A stretch of 64,000 nt of DNA from Bacillota bacterium (GTDB lineage: Bacteria; Bacillota; Desulfotomaculia; Desulfotomaculales; VENG01). The position numbers and the translations under genes are program-made. The stretch lies in contig VENG01000033.1 in assembly GCA_009711705.1 (NCBI GenBank), forward strand, positions 1 to 64,000, written 5' to 3'. The notes under the pieces were generated by a model. The model worked only from the letters and a program-made list of their open reading frames with translations, was not told the origin of the DNA and ran no database searches. Of this stretch, positions 53,985 to 62,332 are shown in pieces. How positions within the stretch are numbered: position 1 is the first letter of the stretch; each line of letters begins with the position of its first letter.

Positions 53985-54569
53985 ATGAAAAGCAAAAAGT
54001 TGCCGCTAATATTGTTTGTCATTGTGCTTGGAATTGCCATTGTGGGAGTGGCTAACGCTGCCATAATTAACAATGCCCAATCAAACCAGCCGGCACCACC
54101 TCAAGACCAGCAAGCTCAAGCACCCCAAGGACAGCCTAACCAGCCTGCAAATACTGCAGCAACAGTAACACCCGCACAGGTAAAGCAGATGATACAGGCG
54201 TGCTGGCAAATGGACCAGGCTATGGTTGATCAGTGGGTTAAAGCCACCGGCATGAGCCGGGAAGACCTTTTAAAGATGGAGCAGGCCTGGATGCAAAGTG
54301 TCATGGATCATAATCCCAATTTTAACGTGCAAGATGCATATACGATGCAGCAAAGCTGGATGCAGAATATGATGGCCAACTACCAACCTCCAGTTCAAAC
54401 TAAACAAGTCAACCAAAACCAGCAGACTCCCACCCCTACACAGTCCCAGACCCCTCCTGCCGGTTCCCAGGGACAAGTATATTCGCAAAACCATGGACAC
54501 CAGGGGCCGCACTATGGTCCAAATTGTCCCTGGGACAACAGGTACGGGAATAATGGTCACTGCTGGTAA
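53985..54569 (+). CDS. Secreted Gln/Pro/Met-rich protein
   Basis: A 194-residue precursor. Signal peptide 1-25 (MKSKKLPLILFVIVLGIAIVG, cut after NAA). Then a Gln/Pro linker (PPQDQQAQAPQGQPNQP), a helical core with VKQMIQACWQMDQAMVDQWVKATGMSREDLLKMEQAWMQ, a second AYTMQQSWMQNMMAN turn, a Pro/Thr/Gln linker and a His/Gly tail (NHGHQGPHYG). The core helix shares QMxQACxxxDQ and M[ED]QAWMQ with the neighbour at 53145. Ribosome site AAAGGGTG. Possibly an envelope or metal-binding protein; function unknown. Confidence 0.75.
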   Translation: MKSKKLPLILFVIVLGIAIVGVANAAIINNAQSNQPAPPQDQQAQAPQGQPNQPANTAATVTPAQVKQMIQACWQMDQAMVDQWVKATGMSREDLLKMEQAWMQSVMDHNPNFNVQDAYTMQQSWMQNMMANYQPPVQTKQVNQNQQTPTPTQSQTPPAGSQGQVYSQNHGHQGPHYGPNCPWDNRYGNNGHCW

Positions 54570-54622
54570 ATGGAGGGAAGTTATGAAAAAGAATACATGA
54601 GTAAGAATGTCCACTGGGATTT

Positions 54623-54845
54623 CTAGGCTTCTTCGTAAGCAGCTTGTCCAGTTTTTTCGGGTTTCTTTTTATATGTCGCATTTTCTTTCACCCGCATCAG
54701 GCGCATGCCGTTGGCAATTACAATTAATTGATGCACCGGTATCGGCAAAGACTGCCATCCACAGGTTTGTTATACCCATAAAAGTACCGGCAATAAAAAC
54801 AGCTTTAACCAGCAGGCAAAGGCAATATTCTGCTTAATTACCCTC
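54623..54845 (-). pseudogene. C-terminal relic of a CadA/ZntA-type P-ATPase
   Basis: Three frames of the minus strand together read VIKQNIAFACWLKAVFIAG, then TNLWMAVFADTGASI, then VIANGMRLMRVKENATYKKK to a stop at 54623. This is the last membrane helix pair of zinc/cadmium P-type ATPases, where IxQNIxFA, LWMAVFADTGASLLV and LNGLRLLR are invariant. Two frameshifts and loss of the other 600 residues make it dead. Its left end joins directly to a peptidase fragment at 54847, marking an old deletion. Confidence 0.75.
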
Positions 54846-54846
54846 A

Positions 54847-55128
54847 GTGCCCGCCAGCTACGGCGTCCCCATACGGGCGGCAGCACCCGGGCGGGTAGTC
54901 AGTGCTAATTGGCAGGGTGGCTACGGGCGGATGGTAGTTATTTCTCACGGAAACGGGACAGTCACACGATATGCACATATGTCGGCCTTTGGCGTTCAGA
55001 AGGGACAGACCGTAAGCAAAGGCCAAATTATCGGCAAAGTGGGCACCTCCGGTAATACAACCGGGCCACACGTTCATTTGGAAGTGTTGAAAAACGGTGC
55101 TCAAACAAATCCTTTAAACTATTTATAA
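54847..55128 (+). pseudogene. Truncated M23 (LytM) peptidase domain
   Basis: About 93 codons of the C-terminal half of an M23 metallopeptidase that cuts peptidoglycan cross-links. Visible: YGVPIRAAAPGRVVSANWQ, the VVISHGNGTVTRYAHMSAF strand with one zinc histidine, KVGTSGNTTGPHVHLEVLKNG with the HxH active pair. The first zinc ligand (HxGxD) and the entire N-terminal part, including any export signal, are missing; the ATG at 54847 is internal and has no ribosome site. It abuts the P-ATPase relic, so the two fragments share one deletion junction. Confidence 0.75.
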
Positions 55129-55155
55129 TGCCAATAACGGTAAAGTATAAAAACC

Positions 55156-55198
55156 AGCTCCCGCGCAAATCATAACCAAAATTATGAGGCCGGGAGCT
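55156..55198 (+). promoter_or_regulatory. Structured leader covering the NhaC ribosome site
   Basis: AGCTCCCG (55156-55163) pairs with CGGGAGCT (55191-55198), and CATAA/TTATG form an inner stem. The right arm contains the GGGAG Shine-Dalgarno of the antiporter gene, whose ATG is at 55207. Formation of the hairpin would hide the site. It can equally serve as a terminator for upstream transcripts (TTACTTTT follows). Confidence 0.55.
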
Positions 55199-55206
55199 TT
55201 ACTTTT

Positions 55207-56625
55207 ATGGAAAATTGGTATTCATTAATACCACCGCTAGTAACAATTGCTACTGCAGTTTTCACCAAACGAATCATCCCCTCCTTAACACTGGGCTTGT
55301 GGGTGGGTAGTATCTTATTAGTGCCCAGCCTTCTTGGGGGAACCATCAAAGCCTCGGAATATATTGTAGATTCCCTTGCCTCCAAAGAAAGCGCTTACAT
55401 AGTGCTTTTTCTGTTTGTTTTTGGCTCCTTAGCGGAAATATTTAAAGTCTCAGGCGGTATAAAAGGGTTTGCTAATTTAGCAGACAGATATGTAAAGAAT
55501 GAAAGAGGGGCGCTTTTATCTGTTTGGGCCGCCTCCCCCGCCACCTTTCTTGACTGCTGCTTTCATGTCATATCCACCGGCACCATAGCAAATCCTTTGA
55601 TGGAAAAGGTAAAGGGATCAAAGGAAAAGCTGGCCATGGTGGTCAATGTAACATCTTCACAGCTTATTGTGCTTATTCCCATTGCCACCACCTACGTGGG
55701 ATACATAATCGGTGTCACAAGTTCAGCCATGCAGCAGGCAGGACTGGAGGGCTCTCCCTATTCCCTGTACCTAAAGAGCATACCCTTTAACTTTTACTCC
55801 ATAGGCATGGTTATCCTCAGCATCTTAGTAACATTCTTTGGTCTGGGTTTCGGTAAATGGAGATTCGGAAAGCTAGGAAAGGCTCAAGGTGGAGTACACG
55901 GAGAGCATGCAGCGCATGAAGAATGTGAATTTGAAGAAAAGGCTCCGCCCAGGGTTACAAACCTGCTATTGCCTCTCCTGGTCCTGGTGGGCCTCATACT
56001 GTTCTTGTTCTGGTATACGGGAAAGGGCGATGGGCGCACTTTTTTACAGGCATTTATGAATGCGGAATTTGAAAAAGCTATTTTTATCGCTACCTTTGCC
56101 ACGGTGATTTTGACAGCTTTATATTACACCCTGCAAAAGATACCCATGGCCGAGCTGGAAAGCCATTTCTTAAGCGGCGGGACAGAGCTTTTGCCACCAA
56201 TAGTGGTTTTGATTTTAAGCTGGTCACTTTCCAGTGCCACTCAGGACCTTGGCTTTGTAGAGTTCATCTCTAAGAGCGTTGGTGCCGCAATTCCCACCCT
56301 GTTTATACCGGCAGCCATATTTTTAATAGGCGGTTTCACTTCATATTTTATTGGATCTTCTTGGGCCACCTGGGCACTTATAATGCCCCTTGGGCTGCCC
56401 TTGGCGGTCAGCACAGGGGCCAGCATCCCCCTTGCTGTGGGGGCTGTACTCGCCGGGGGATCCATTGGGGATAACGTCTCCCCGCTTGGCGAAACACCGG
56501 TATTAACTTCTGCCATAACAGATGTACCAATCCTGGAGCATGTTCAGACCACTCTCCCTTACGCGTCAATAGTAATAGGCCTATCCACTATTCTTTTTGT
56601 AGCAGTACAGGCAGCACTAACATAA
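55207..56625 (+). CDS. NhaC-family Na+/H+ antiporter
   Basis: A 472-residue polytopic antiporter of the NhaC/DcuC-like ion transporter family. Conserved blocks: the GLWVGSILLVPSLLGGTIKASEYIVDSLASKESAYIVLFLFVFGSLAEIFK start, SPATFLDCCFHVISTGTIANPLMEK, and the C-terminal FTSYFIGSSWATWALIMPLGLPLAV with GGSIGDNVSPLGETPVL. About eleven helices; a charged loop (GVHGEHAAHEECEFEEK) lies near residue 235. It may exchange amino acids or organic ions instead of sodium. A structured leader hides the ribosome site. Followed after 16 nt by an M42 aminopeptidase, so the two form an operon. Confidence 0.88.
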   Translation: MENWYSLIPPLVTIATAVFTKRIIPSLTLGLWVGSILLVPSLLGGTIKASEYIVDSLASKESAYIVLFLFVFGSLAEIFKVSGGIKGFANLADRYVKNERGALLSVWAASPATFLDCCFHVISTGTIANPLMEKVKGSKEKLAMVVNVTSSQLIVLIPIATTYVGYIIGVTSSAMQQAGLEGSPYSLYLKSIPFNFYSIGMVILSILVTFFGLGFGKWRFGKLGKAQGGVHGEHAAHEECEFEEKAPPRVTNLLLPLLVLVGLILFLFWYTGKGDGRTFLQAFMNAEFEKAIFIATFATVILTALYYTLQKIPMAELESHFLSGGTELLPPIVVLILSWSLSSATQDLGFVEFISKSVGAAIPTLFIPAAIFLIGGFTSYFIGSSWATWALIMPLGLPLAVSTGASIPLAVGAVLAGGSIGDNVSPLGETPVLTSAITDVPILEHVQTTLPYASIVIGLSTILFVAVQAALT

Positions 56626-56641
56626 CAAGGAGGAACTAACA

Positions 56642-57730
56642 GTGAAAGAAAATTCCCTGGAAATTTTAAAAACTTTAACTGAAACACCCGGTGTATCCGG
56701 TTTTGAGTCTCCTATCAGAAAGGTGCTGGCAAATTATTTATCACCCCTGTCCTCGGAAATAAAAACAGACAAGCTGGGGAGTCTGGTTGCTATTAAAGAG
56801 GGGACAAGTGTCGGCCCTAAAATTATGCTGGCATCGCACATGGACGAAGTAGGGTTTATGGTTACCCAAATTACCGGGGAAGGCTTTATTAAGTTTCAGG
56901 CTTTGGGCGGTTGGTGGAACCAGGTCCTTCTTGACCAAAGGCTGGAAATACTGACTTCAGGCGACAGAGTGATAGGCGTGATTGGGGCAAAAGCGCCGCA
57001 TATTTTAACGTCGGAAGAGTTAAGGCAGCCGGTTAAAATGAAATCAATGTTTATAGATGTGGGTTCCACAAGCAAGGAAGAGACCGAAAAAATAGGAATT
57101 AAGCCCGGTGATCCCGTAGTTCCCTACAGCCCGTTTATGCTTTGTAAAAACTCAAAAACCTTTATGGCCAAAGCCATTGATGACCGTGCCGGTTGTGCCA
57201 TGGTGGTGGAGCTGTTCCAGAGAATCAGCCGGGGTGAGCACCCCAATACAGTTTACGGTGTGATGACTGTACAGGAAGAGGTAGGGCTCAGGGGGGCCAA
57301 TACCAGTGTAGATGTAGTCAAACCGGACCTGGCCCTGGTTGTTGACGTTACTGTAGCCACGGATACTCCGGGCATAAGTGACAATGAAGCTCCTACCAAA
57401 ACATATTTAGGCAGGGGCCCGGTTATCGGCTTTTATGATGCCAGCATGATTCCGCATATCCCCTTCAGGGATCTCGTGATCAAAACCGCGCAGGAAAACA
57501 ACATACCCTTCCAGGTTGAAGTTATGGCCGGTGGCGGCACGGATGCCGGTAAAATACACGTATTCCGAGAGGGTGTGCCTTCGGTGGTTATAGGCATCCC
57601 GGTACGGTATATTCACGATCACATAGGGCTCGCCCATCTAGATGACTATCAACACGCCGTTGAACTTCTTTTTGCTCTGGTAAAGAAGATGAATGCAGAA
57701 ACACTGAGGGAGTTAGAGGATATTTTGTGA
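56642..57730 (+). CDS. M42-family metallo-aminopeptidase
   Basis: A 362-residue co-catalytic zinc aminopeptidase of the tetrahedral (TET) family. The metal ligands are in place: ASHMDEVGFMV, KAIDDRAGCAMVVEL, VQEEVGLRGA with the general-base glutamate pair, VVDVTVATDTPG and the C-terminal HVFREGVPSVVIGIPVRYIHDH. It trims peptides from their N-termini; with the antiporter it may serve peptide or amino-acid use. GTG start after AGGAGG. Glutamyl-aminopeptidase or endoglucanase labels are often given to this family. Confidence 0.92.
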   Translation: MKENSLEILKTLTETPGVSGFESPIRKVLANYLSPLSSEIKTDKLGSLVAIKEGTSVGPKIMLASHMDEVGFMVTQITGEGFIKFQALGGWWNQVLLDQRLEILTSGDRVIGVIGAKAPHILTSEELRQPVKMKSMFIDVGSTSKEETEKIGIKPGDPVVPYSPFMLCKNSKTFMAKAIDDRAGCAMVVELFQRISRGEHPNTVYGVMTVQEEVGLRGANTSVDVVKPDLALVVDVTVATDTPGISDNEAPTKTYLGRGPVIGFYDASMIPHIPFRDLVIKTAQENNIPFQVEVMAGGGTDAGKIHVFREGVPSVVIGIPVRYIHDHIGLAHLDDYQHAVELLFALVKKMNAETLRELEDIL

Positions 57731-57826
57731 TACCTCAATTTCTCCCCTTTTTCTCTGGGTTTTTCCCCATCCTTCACACGCAGGTTATTGTGCAGCTTAG
57801 CCGGTCACTTGTCATGTAAGGTTTTT

Positions 57827-58276
57827 CTAAGTTTGTACATTACTTGTGGTATCCAGATAACGTAAAGTCCAAGCAACCCCCAAACCCCAAACAATTGAGC
57901 CAATAGCGTTTGATACAGATGTTCCAAAAGTTGTGTTGTGGAGGTAAGGAGTATGAAACAATACCGGTAATGCATTGATAATAAAGAACAGGGTAAAACC
58001 TATTAATATTCCTTTTAAGAGGTACTGTTTGGAAGTAGTTAAGGATAGAAAGTAAGCAGCAACGATGCCTAAGAAACCCGTCCATACCAAGTGGGTAGCA
58101 AGGGACATTAAGGACTCCAGTATGTTACCAGAAGGGTAACCGAAAGTCATTACAGCAGCCCAGTCTAGGTAATGAAATTTAGATAAGTGGAGTAGATTAA
58201 CAGATACTACACTCCAAATATTCATAATTACTCCACCGACTACACCGGCGACGAAACCCCTGAAAAATCTATCCAT
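57827..58276 (-). CDS. Four-helix membrane protein, unknown
   Basis: A 149-residue membrane protein starting at ATG 58276 (GGGTGG upstream). It has four helices: about 5-27, 50-70, 77-97 and 115-137, with GFVAGVVGGVIMNIWSVVSVNLLHL at the front and VSNAIGSIVWGLGVAWTLRYL at the end. The layout recalls small YqhR/YckA-like membrane proteins of spore-formers but no firm family. First of a run of small membrane genes to 62.8 kb. Confidence 0.65.
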   Translation of the reverse strand: MDRFFRGFVAGVVGGVIMNIWSVVSVNLLHLSKFHYLDWAAVMTFGYPSGNILESLMSLATHLVWTGFLGIVAAYFLSLTTSKQYLLKGILIGFTLFFIINALPVLFHTPYLHNTTFGTSVSNAIGSIVWGLGVAWTLRYLDTTSNVQT

Positions 58277-58411
58277 TAACAACCACCCTTAGTTATGGCT
58301 TAATTTTTTCATGTAAAGTATTTCTTATCACGTACATGGCTATTCAAGCTGTGCTGGAAACTCAAAAAGAAATTACTGTAAATTAAGTAATATGCATTTG
58401 GAAACTTTCTT

Positions 58412-58720
58412 TTACACTCTAAACAAACCAAGATTCTCCAGTACCAAACCGGTTGTATAGTTCAAGGCTGTAAACGTTAAAAGATAGGGGTATAAGAAAG
58501 CCTTTCTAACAGGCAGAAAATAAAAGAAAACCATGTAGACAAAGGTCCATGTAATCGGAGTCCATATTGAGAATAAGTTAAGGACATGAAATGGGGGGAG
58601 ATATTGAGGGGGAAAACAGGAGTAAAAACACTGGTAATGCTCCTGAAACCACGGGTTAGAAGGATTAAGGAATAATGCTAAGGTTTGATTAAAAGTAGGA
58701 AACTCCTTAAACCTGCCCGG
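58412..58720 (-). pseudogene. Start-less membrane-protein relic (CBO0543-like)
   Basis: An open minus-strand frame of about 100 codons (FKEFPTFNQTLALFLNPSNP ... PFHVLNLFSIWTPITWTFVY ... LLTFTALNYTTGLVLENLGL) with no ATG, GTG or TTG before its middle. It resembles the C-terminal two-thirds of CBO0543-type small membrane proteins. It overlaps the end of the gene at 58707 and has lost its start, so it is a relic unless a non-standard start is used. Confidence 0.4.
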
Positions 58721-59114
58721 GTTTCAACTGGTCCAAATGTAATTCTTTGCCCTGTACCCCTACTATTTTCTTAAACTCCCTTTCTTTGAGAAAGCTTATA
58801 TGATTTCTAATTTCAATGACTATGGCATTATCCTTGTTGTCCACATAACGGCCAATCGTATAAATACCCATTTCCCTTGCTATCTGGGGCAAAAGATTGC
58901 GAAGATCATTTTTGACTTCGCACATTTGCCGGTAGCGAGGATCCGTAATTGGCCGGCCTTCCAGAATCTTGGCATTCTTAATACTAGGTTCCTTTAATTT
59001 AGGCAAAGTAAAACCAGGGTTGTAGTACCAAACGGCAGATCCAACACAAATCAGTATAACAAAGACAGTAATGGTGTAACCTTTGGGCAACCTGTCCAAT
59101 TTTTTCCCGCCCAT
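58707..59114 (-). CDS. Signal-anchored extracytoplasmic protein, unknown
   Basis: A 135-residue protein. A single N-terminal helix (TITVFVILICVGSAVWYY, residues 15-32) anchors a soluble domain outside. The domain has NAKILEGRPITDPRYRQMCEVKNDLRNLLPQI and NAIVIEIRNHISFLKEREFKKIVGVQG, giving an alpha/beta pattern. No family recognised. Ribosome site is weak. It is one of several membrane-anchored small proteins in this stretch. Confidence 0.6.
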   Translation of the reverse strand: MGGKKLDRLPKGYTITVFVILICVGSAVWYYNPGFTLPKLKEPSIKNAKILEGRPITDPRYRQMCEVKNDLRNLLPQIAREMGIYTIGRYVDNKDNAIVIEIRNHISFLKEREFKKIVGVQGKELHLDQLKPGQV

Positions 59115-59460
59115 TTTCTTTTATAAATTCGTCCCTATAATATTCTAAGTTTTTATCTGTCAATCAGCTAACCTCTCTATCGGCCCAATAACGTCAATGA
59201 CGCGATAATTCAATCTCTCGAAAGACAGACCTACTTCATGTTTAGCCTTAATACTTCTCTTTTTTAGCATTTTAAGCCTCTTTATCTCCTGTCCCTATTA
59301 CTCAATCAAGTTAAAGGGTACCAGTAATCTAATTAATTCGACAAGGTGTCCGGATGGGCCGAAATATGCACCGGTTACAGTTATTTTGCCACAGCCTAAA
59401 CTTGTTGTAATTGCAAAAAACAAGGCTCATACCCTACCAAACAAGTTAATTTCCTAACTG
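59115..59460. other. Interval with a paralogue tail fragment
   Basis: No intact gene. The minus-strand frame at 59160-59270 (annotated separately) is the only coding-like part. Confidence 0.45.
59160..59270 (-). pseudogene. C-terminal fragment of the 60439 protein family
   Basis: A 36-codon frame (MLKKRSIKAKHEVGLSFERL then NYRVIDVIGPIERLAD). Its last 15 residues follow the pattern of the C-termini at 60439 (WRLIEVGPVEELPR) and 61446 (WKIIDVGPLGEVGLK): an I-[DE]-V-G-P core with acidic end. It seems to be a third, very short remnant of that family. Confidence 0.4.
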
Positions 59461-60000
59461 TTAAGTATGGGAAAATAGAAGCCTAATAAGAATCAACCCT
59501 ACTGCGTAAATTACAGTGAAAATTATCATCCACTTTATGTATGTCCCATGGTCTTCACGCAGCCATTGAAAAAAGCCTCTCCCTTCCATCCAGTACTTGA
59601 TTATATTAATAGAATGAAAGATCATAAGCAAAGCAACTATATATATTACAGCTTGAAACCACATAGGAAAGCCATGGTCAGGGTCAAATAAAAAATCTTT
59701 GAAGATAAATGAAACAATAAAAAGAGCTACTAAATTCGATAATCCTACAAATATAAGGTTCCAGGCCAACTTTGGCTTTAGACCTGCATTCTTTACATTT
59801 GGACCATCATCTGATGCATTTTCTCTATTGGCTTTATTTCTACTTATACTGAGAAAATCGGAAAGTATTGCTGACAGGATTCAGGTAACAATAGTCGTTA
59901 TCCCTGAAATATTAATTAACGTATTCCAATCCTTAGACATAAAAGAAAGTGTTAATCCTAAAACCACTATTAATATTCCTAAAGCCAACGGTTTCAACAA
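59461..60000 (-). pseudogene. DUF5316-like membrane protein with frameshift
   Basis: Two frames join into one protein of about 180 residues. The front (59881-60000) reads LLKPLALGILIVVLGLTLSF, then DWNTLINISGITTIVT and stops; a shift of one base continues ILSAILSDFLSISRNKANREN and runs through three helices to a stop at 59461. The front half resembles DUF5316 small membrane proteins, common in spore-formers. The back half alone forms a 102-codon ORF with a TTG start and no ribosome site. It is probably a broken gene or a sequencing slip. Confidence 0.55.
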
Positions 60001-60244
60001 GTTTGGTCCTACCCTTTCAATAATTTTCCTTCACCCTAATCGTTATCAAGATTGGCTTTGCTTTATATAACTTTTATTTGGACGGTTTGAAGGTGCCATA
60101 TCCTGACTGTCTCATCAGGTAACGCGAAGGGCCACGGTAAGCGCTATTATTTAGTTGTTCAGTTATGTCGGAATTCTTTTCCTTTGCCAGCCGCATGAGG
60201 TTTAATAGAGTTTTAGGTTGAGTTTCATATCAATTCGCCCCTTT

Positions 60245-60409
60245 TCAAAGCCGCCAGACGACGTGAATAATCGCAGCTAGAATAAGAAATATGGACAGCC
60301 ACTTCATAATTTTCCTCTCCCAGGGATGCTTCGGGGCAGCATTCCTTGCCGTCCTATACTTGACTATGGCCTTTGCCGATTCTTCATTTCTGGTCCAATC
60401 ATTACGCAT
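60245..60409 (-). CDS. 54-residue membrane miniprotein
   Basis: ATG 60409 is preceded by GGAGG at about 11 nt. A polar, basic N-terminal half (RNDWTRNEESAKAIVKYRTA, then PKHPWERKIMK) is followed by one C-terminal membrane helix (WLSIFLILAAIIHVVW). It starts 30 nt after the stop of the large membrane-anchored gene at 60439 and is likely on the same transcript. Too short for normal ORF calling. Function unknown. Confidence 0.55.
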   Translation of the reverse strand: MRNDWTRNEESAKAIVKYRTARNAAPKHPWERKIMKWLSIFLILAAIIHVVWRL

Positions 60410-60438
60410 AACTTATGAATCCTCCTAGATTAACAGGA

Positions 60439-61431
60439 TTAACGGGGTAACTCCTCCACAGGCCCAACCTCGATTAGTCTCCATACCTCACCAGTGTCAA
60501 TAAGATATAGATTTTGCTCAGCAATGTCCGTAATCGGTTGCTCAGTTATCTTATCGGTTTCCGAATCATCCCGCTCACAGAAAACAACAGTATGCTTAAA
60601 CACGTCCTCGAAGCCTTGATATTCTTCCATATACGTAAAGTGGCCGTTATGGATTGATTCCCAATAGTTATGTTTTATTCGTCCCCATGGGAAATCACCC
60701 CTCAGTTTAGGCAAGACAAGCTCCTGAAGCTTCTCCTCATTTCCATATTTAACTACATGGAATATTTTAAAAACCGACTCCCAAGGATCAAACCCGTACT
60801 CAGGTGGCCTTTCTTGGAGGGTATTATAGGTTTTGGTTTCCCATGTAGGCTCGAAGGAAAGCACCTTCACCCTATCTCCATCTTTCCTGTCAATGATTAG
60901 CTTTAAATGCTTTGTGTCAGGTGGAGCTTCTTCTCCCCGCACACGGAAAAGATGAAAGTTGTCATCTTGCGCATGTCTAGCACCCATACCTCTGCCGTAA
61001 TAATTAGTTTCATCAATGTATATACGCATTTGATACAATTCATGGAGCTCATAGTCATTAGAGGAGTCATAGGCCATTATTCCCTTGACTTTGAGCAGAG
61101 CACTATCATCATGAAACTCGTACGGTCTACTATAAAAATAGCAGAGCCCTAAAAAAGGAATTTGTAATCCGTCAGGCAGCTTTTTCGCAACCCTATATTG
61201 CCAGAGTTCTCCAACGTCAAAAGGCATTTCTTTTTTGATGTATTGCTCCATAGTCACTTGCTTAATAAATACGGTGGCATCTTCGAGGACGATTTTTTTA
61301 TCCACATTGTATGTCTCCACGGTGATGTAGTGCTGACAGTAGAAGTATGCCGATATAATTGCCCAGGTCAGGACAACGACGTACAGTGTCGTAACAATCT
61401 TTTTACCGCGAGAAATATTATCCCCCCTCAT
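60439..61431 (-). CDS. Large signal-anchored protein, unknown family (full copy)
   Basis: A 330-residue protein with one N-terminal helix (KKIVTTLYVVVLTWAIISAYFY, residues 10-31) and a soluble outer domain of 300 residues. The domain is beta-rich at first (VKGIMAYDSSNDYELHELYQMRIYIDETN) and contains repeated aromatic strands later (FTYMEEYQGFEDVFKHTVVF). Its last 25 residues, YLIDTGEVWRLIEVGPVEEL, look like the end of an NTF2/DUF4829-like fold. The neighbouring gene at 61446 repeats this ending. No family recognised; tentative envelope role. Confidence 0.65.
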   Translation of the reverse strand: MRGDNISRGKKIVTTLYVVVLTWAIISAYFYCQHYITVETYNVDKKIVLEDATVFIKQVTMEQYIKKEMPFDVGELWQYRVAKKLPDGLQIPFLGLCYFYSRPYEFHDDSALLKVKGIMAYDSSNDYELHELYQMRIYIDETNYYGRGMGARHAQDDNFHLFRVRGEEAPPDTKHLKLIIDRKDGDRVKVLSFEPTWETKTYNTLQERPPEYGFDPWESVFKIFHVVKYGNEEKLQELVLPKLRGDFPWGRIKHNYWESIHNGHFTYMEEYQGFEDVFKHTVVFCERDDSETDKITEQPITDIAEQNLYLIDTGEVWRLIEVGPVEELPR

Positions 61432-61445
61432 ATTTAAAAAAGCGA

Positions 61446-61733
61446 TTACTTTAACCCCACTTCCCCCAGAGGCCCAACGTCAATTATTTTCCAGGCCCCG
61501 TCTTTGTAAATAAGATAAATCTTCTGTTGTGCGACTAAAGATCGGTCATCTGGATCGCGAAAGTTTAGATTATAGGTATATACATCGCGGTATTCCTGAT
61601 CCTCTCCCTCATAATTAAGATATCTATAACACCATTTTATAATCACAAAAAAACAATATGAAATCCTTGCCATAAACAGAAAGAAGGATGTTATTTTGAG
61701 TATCTTGAATTCAGCACCAAAGAAACGTTCCAA
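61446..61733 (-). CDS. Shortened paralogue of the 60439 protein
   Basis: A 95-residue protein: one N-terminal hydrophobic segment (ILKITSFFLFMARISYCFFVI) followed by about 60 residues that match the C-terminal end of its neighbour: YLNYEGEDQEYRDVYTYNLNF, then QKIYLIYKDGAWKIIDVGPL. The middle 200 residues of the family are missing. It could be a remnant made by deletion between the two tandem copies, or a small immunity-like partner; nothing in the sequence settles this. Confidence 0.5.
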   Translation of the reverse strand: MERFFGAEFKILKITSFFLFMARISYCFFVIIKWCYRYLNYEGEDQEYRDVYTYNLNFRDPDDRSLVAQQKIYLIYKDGAWKIIDVGPLGEVGLK

Positions 61734-61825
61734 AACTCGGTTGCTTTTGGGACAACTTTATTTCTCCACTCTGCGTTTTATTTCTTGGTACCTTTACCGA
61801 ACAAAGTTCGCCAATGTGAAGATAT

Positions 61826-62095
61826 CTACATCCCTAATAAGGTTGCTATAAATGCTTGTTTAAACTTCATTCTTAAAAGCACCATAAACAGCACTATAAA
61901 TAATGCCACAGAAATGATAGCGTTAAACCCAAAAGGAAACGGCAGGAGTCTTATAAAATAAGTCCCTACGACTGCCACCACAGAAGTGCCAAGAACTCTG
62001 GGAAAGTGGACTTTTTCCCCCAAGATTATTAACTCAAGGGTGAAAATTAAAAACTCTTCCGGTAACAGCATGCTAATAATCGGCATCCTATCCAT
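61826..62095 (-). CDS. Short membrane protein, maybe truncated sensor N-terminus
   Basis: An 89-residue protein of three membrane helices (EFLIFTLELIILG, VLGTSVVAVVGTYFIRLLPF, AIISVALFIVLFMVLL) ending abruptly at QAFIATLLGM. The pattern resembles the membrane part of AgrC/GHKL-type sensor kinases in Peptococcaceae, whose long cytoplasmic part is absent here, so this may be the cut front of such a gene. Start ATG 62095 follows AAAGGTGG. Confidence 0.5.
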   Translation of the reverse strand: MDRMPIISMLLPEEFLIFTLELIILGEKVHFPRVLGTSVVAVVGTYFIRLLPFPFGFNAIISVALFIVLFMVLLRMKFKQAFIATLLGM

Positions 62096-62332
62096 AGCCA
62101 TCCACCTTTCCCTATTTATTATTTAGTTTGACAGAAATATCCTTTCATTCCTCCCTATGTTACCTTTTTTTGACCCTAAGTGGCGTTACATGTTCTTACC
62201 AGGCCGGAAAGATTTGAGCTGCTTTATCGAAATTTAAAGGAGACTGTAACAATTCCTGAGTTCAAAACACTAGTAGATAAGAAAAAATGCTTTTGGTTAT
62301 ATAGCCTTGAACACTATTGAGGGAGGGGTAAC

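Noticed and set aside
59699-60070. 123-codon plus-strand ORF
   Set aside because: The minus strand carries a better, domain-like reading across the same bases; the plus-strand frame has no ribosome site.
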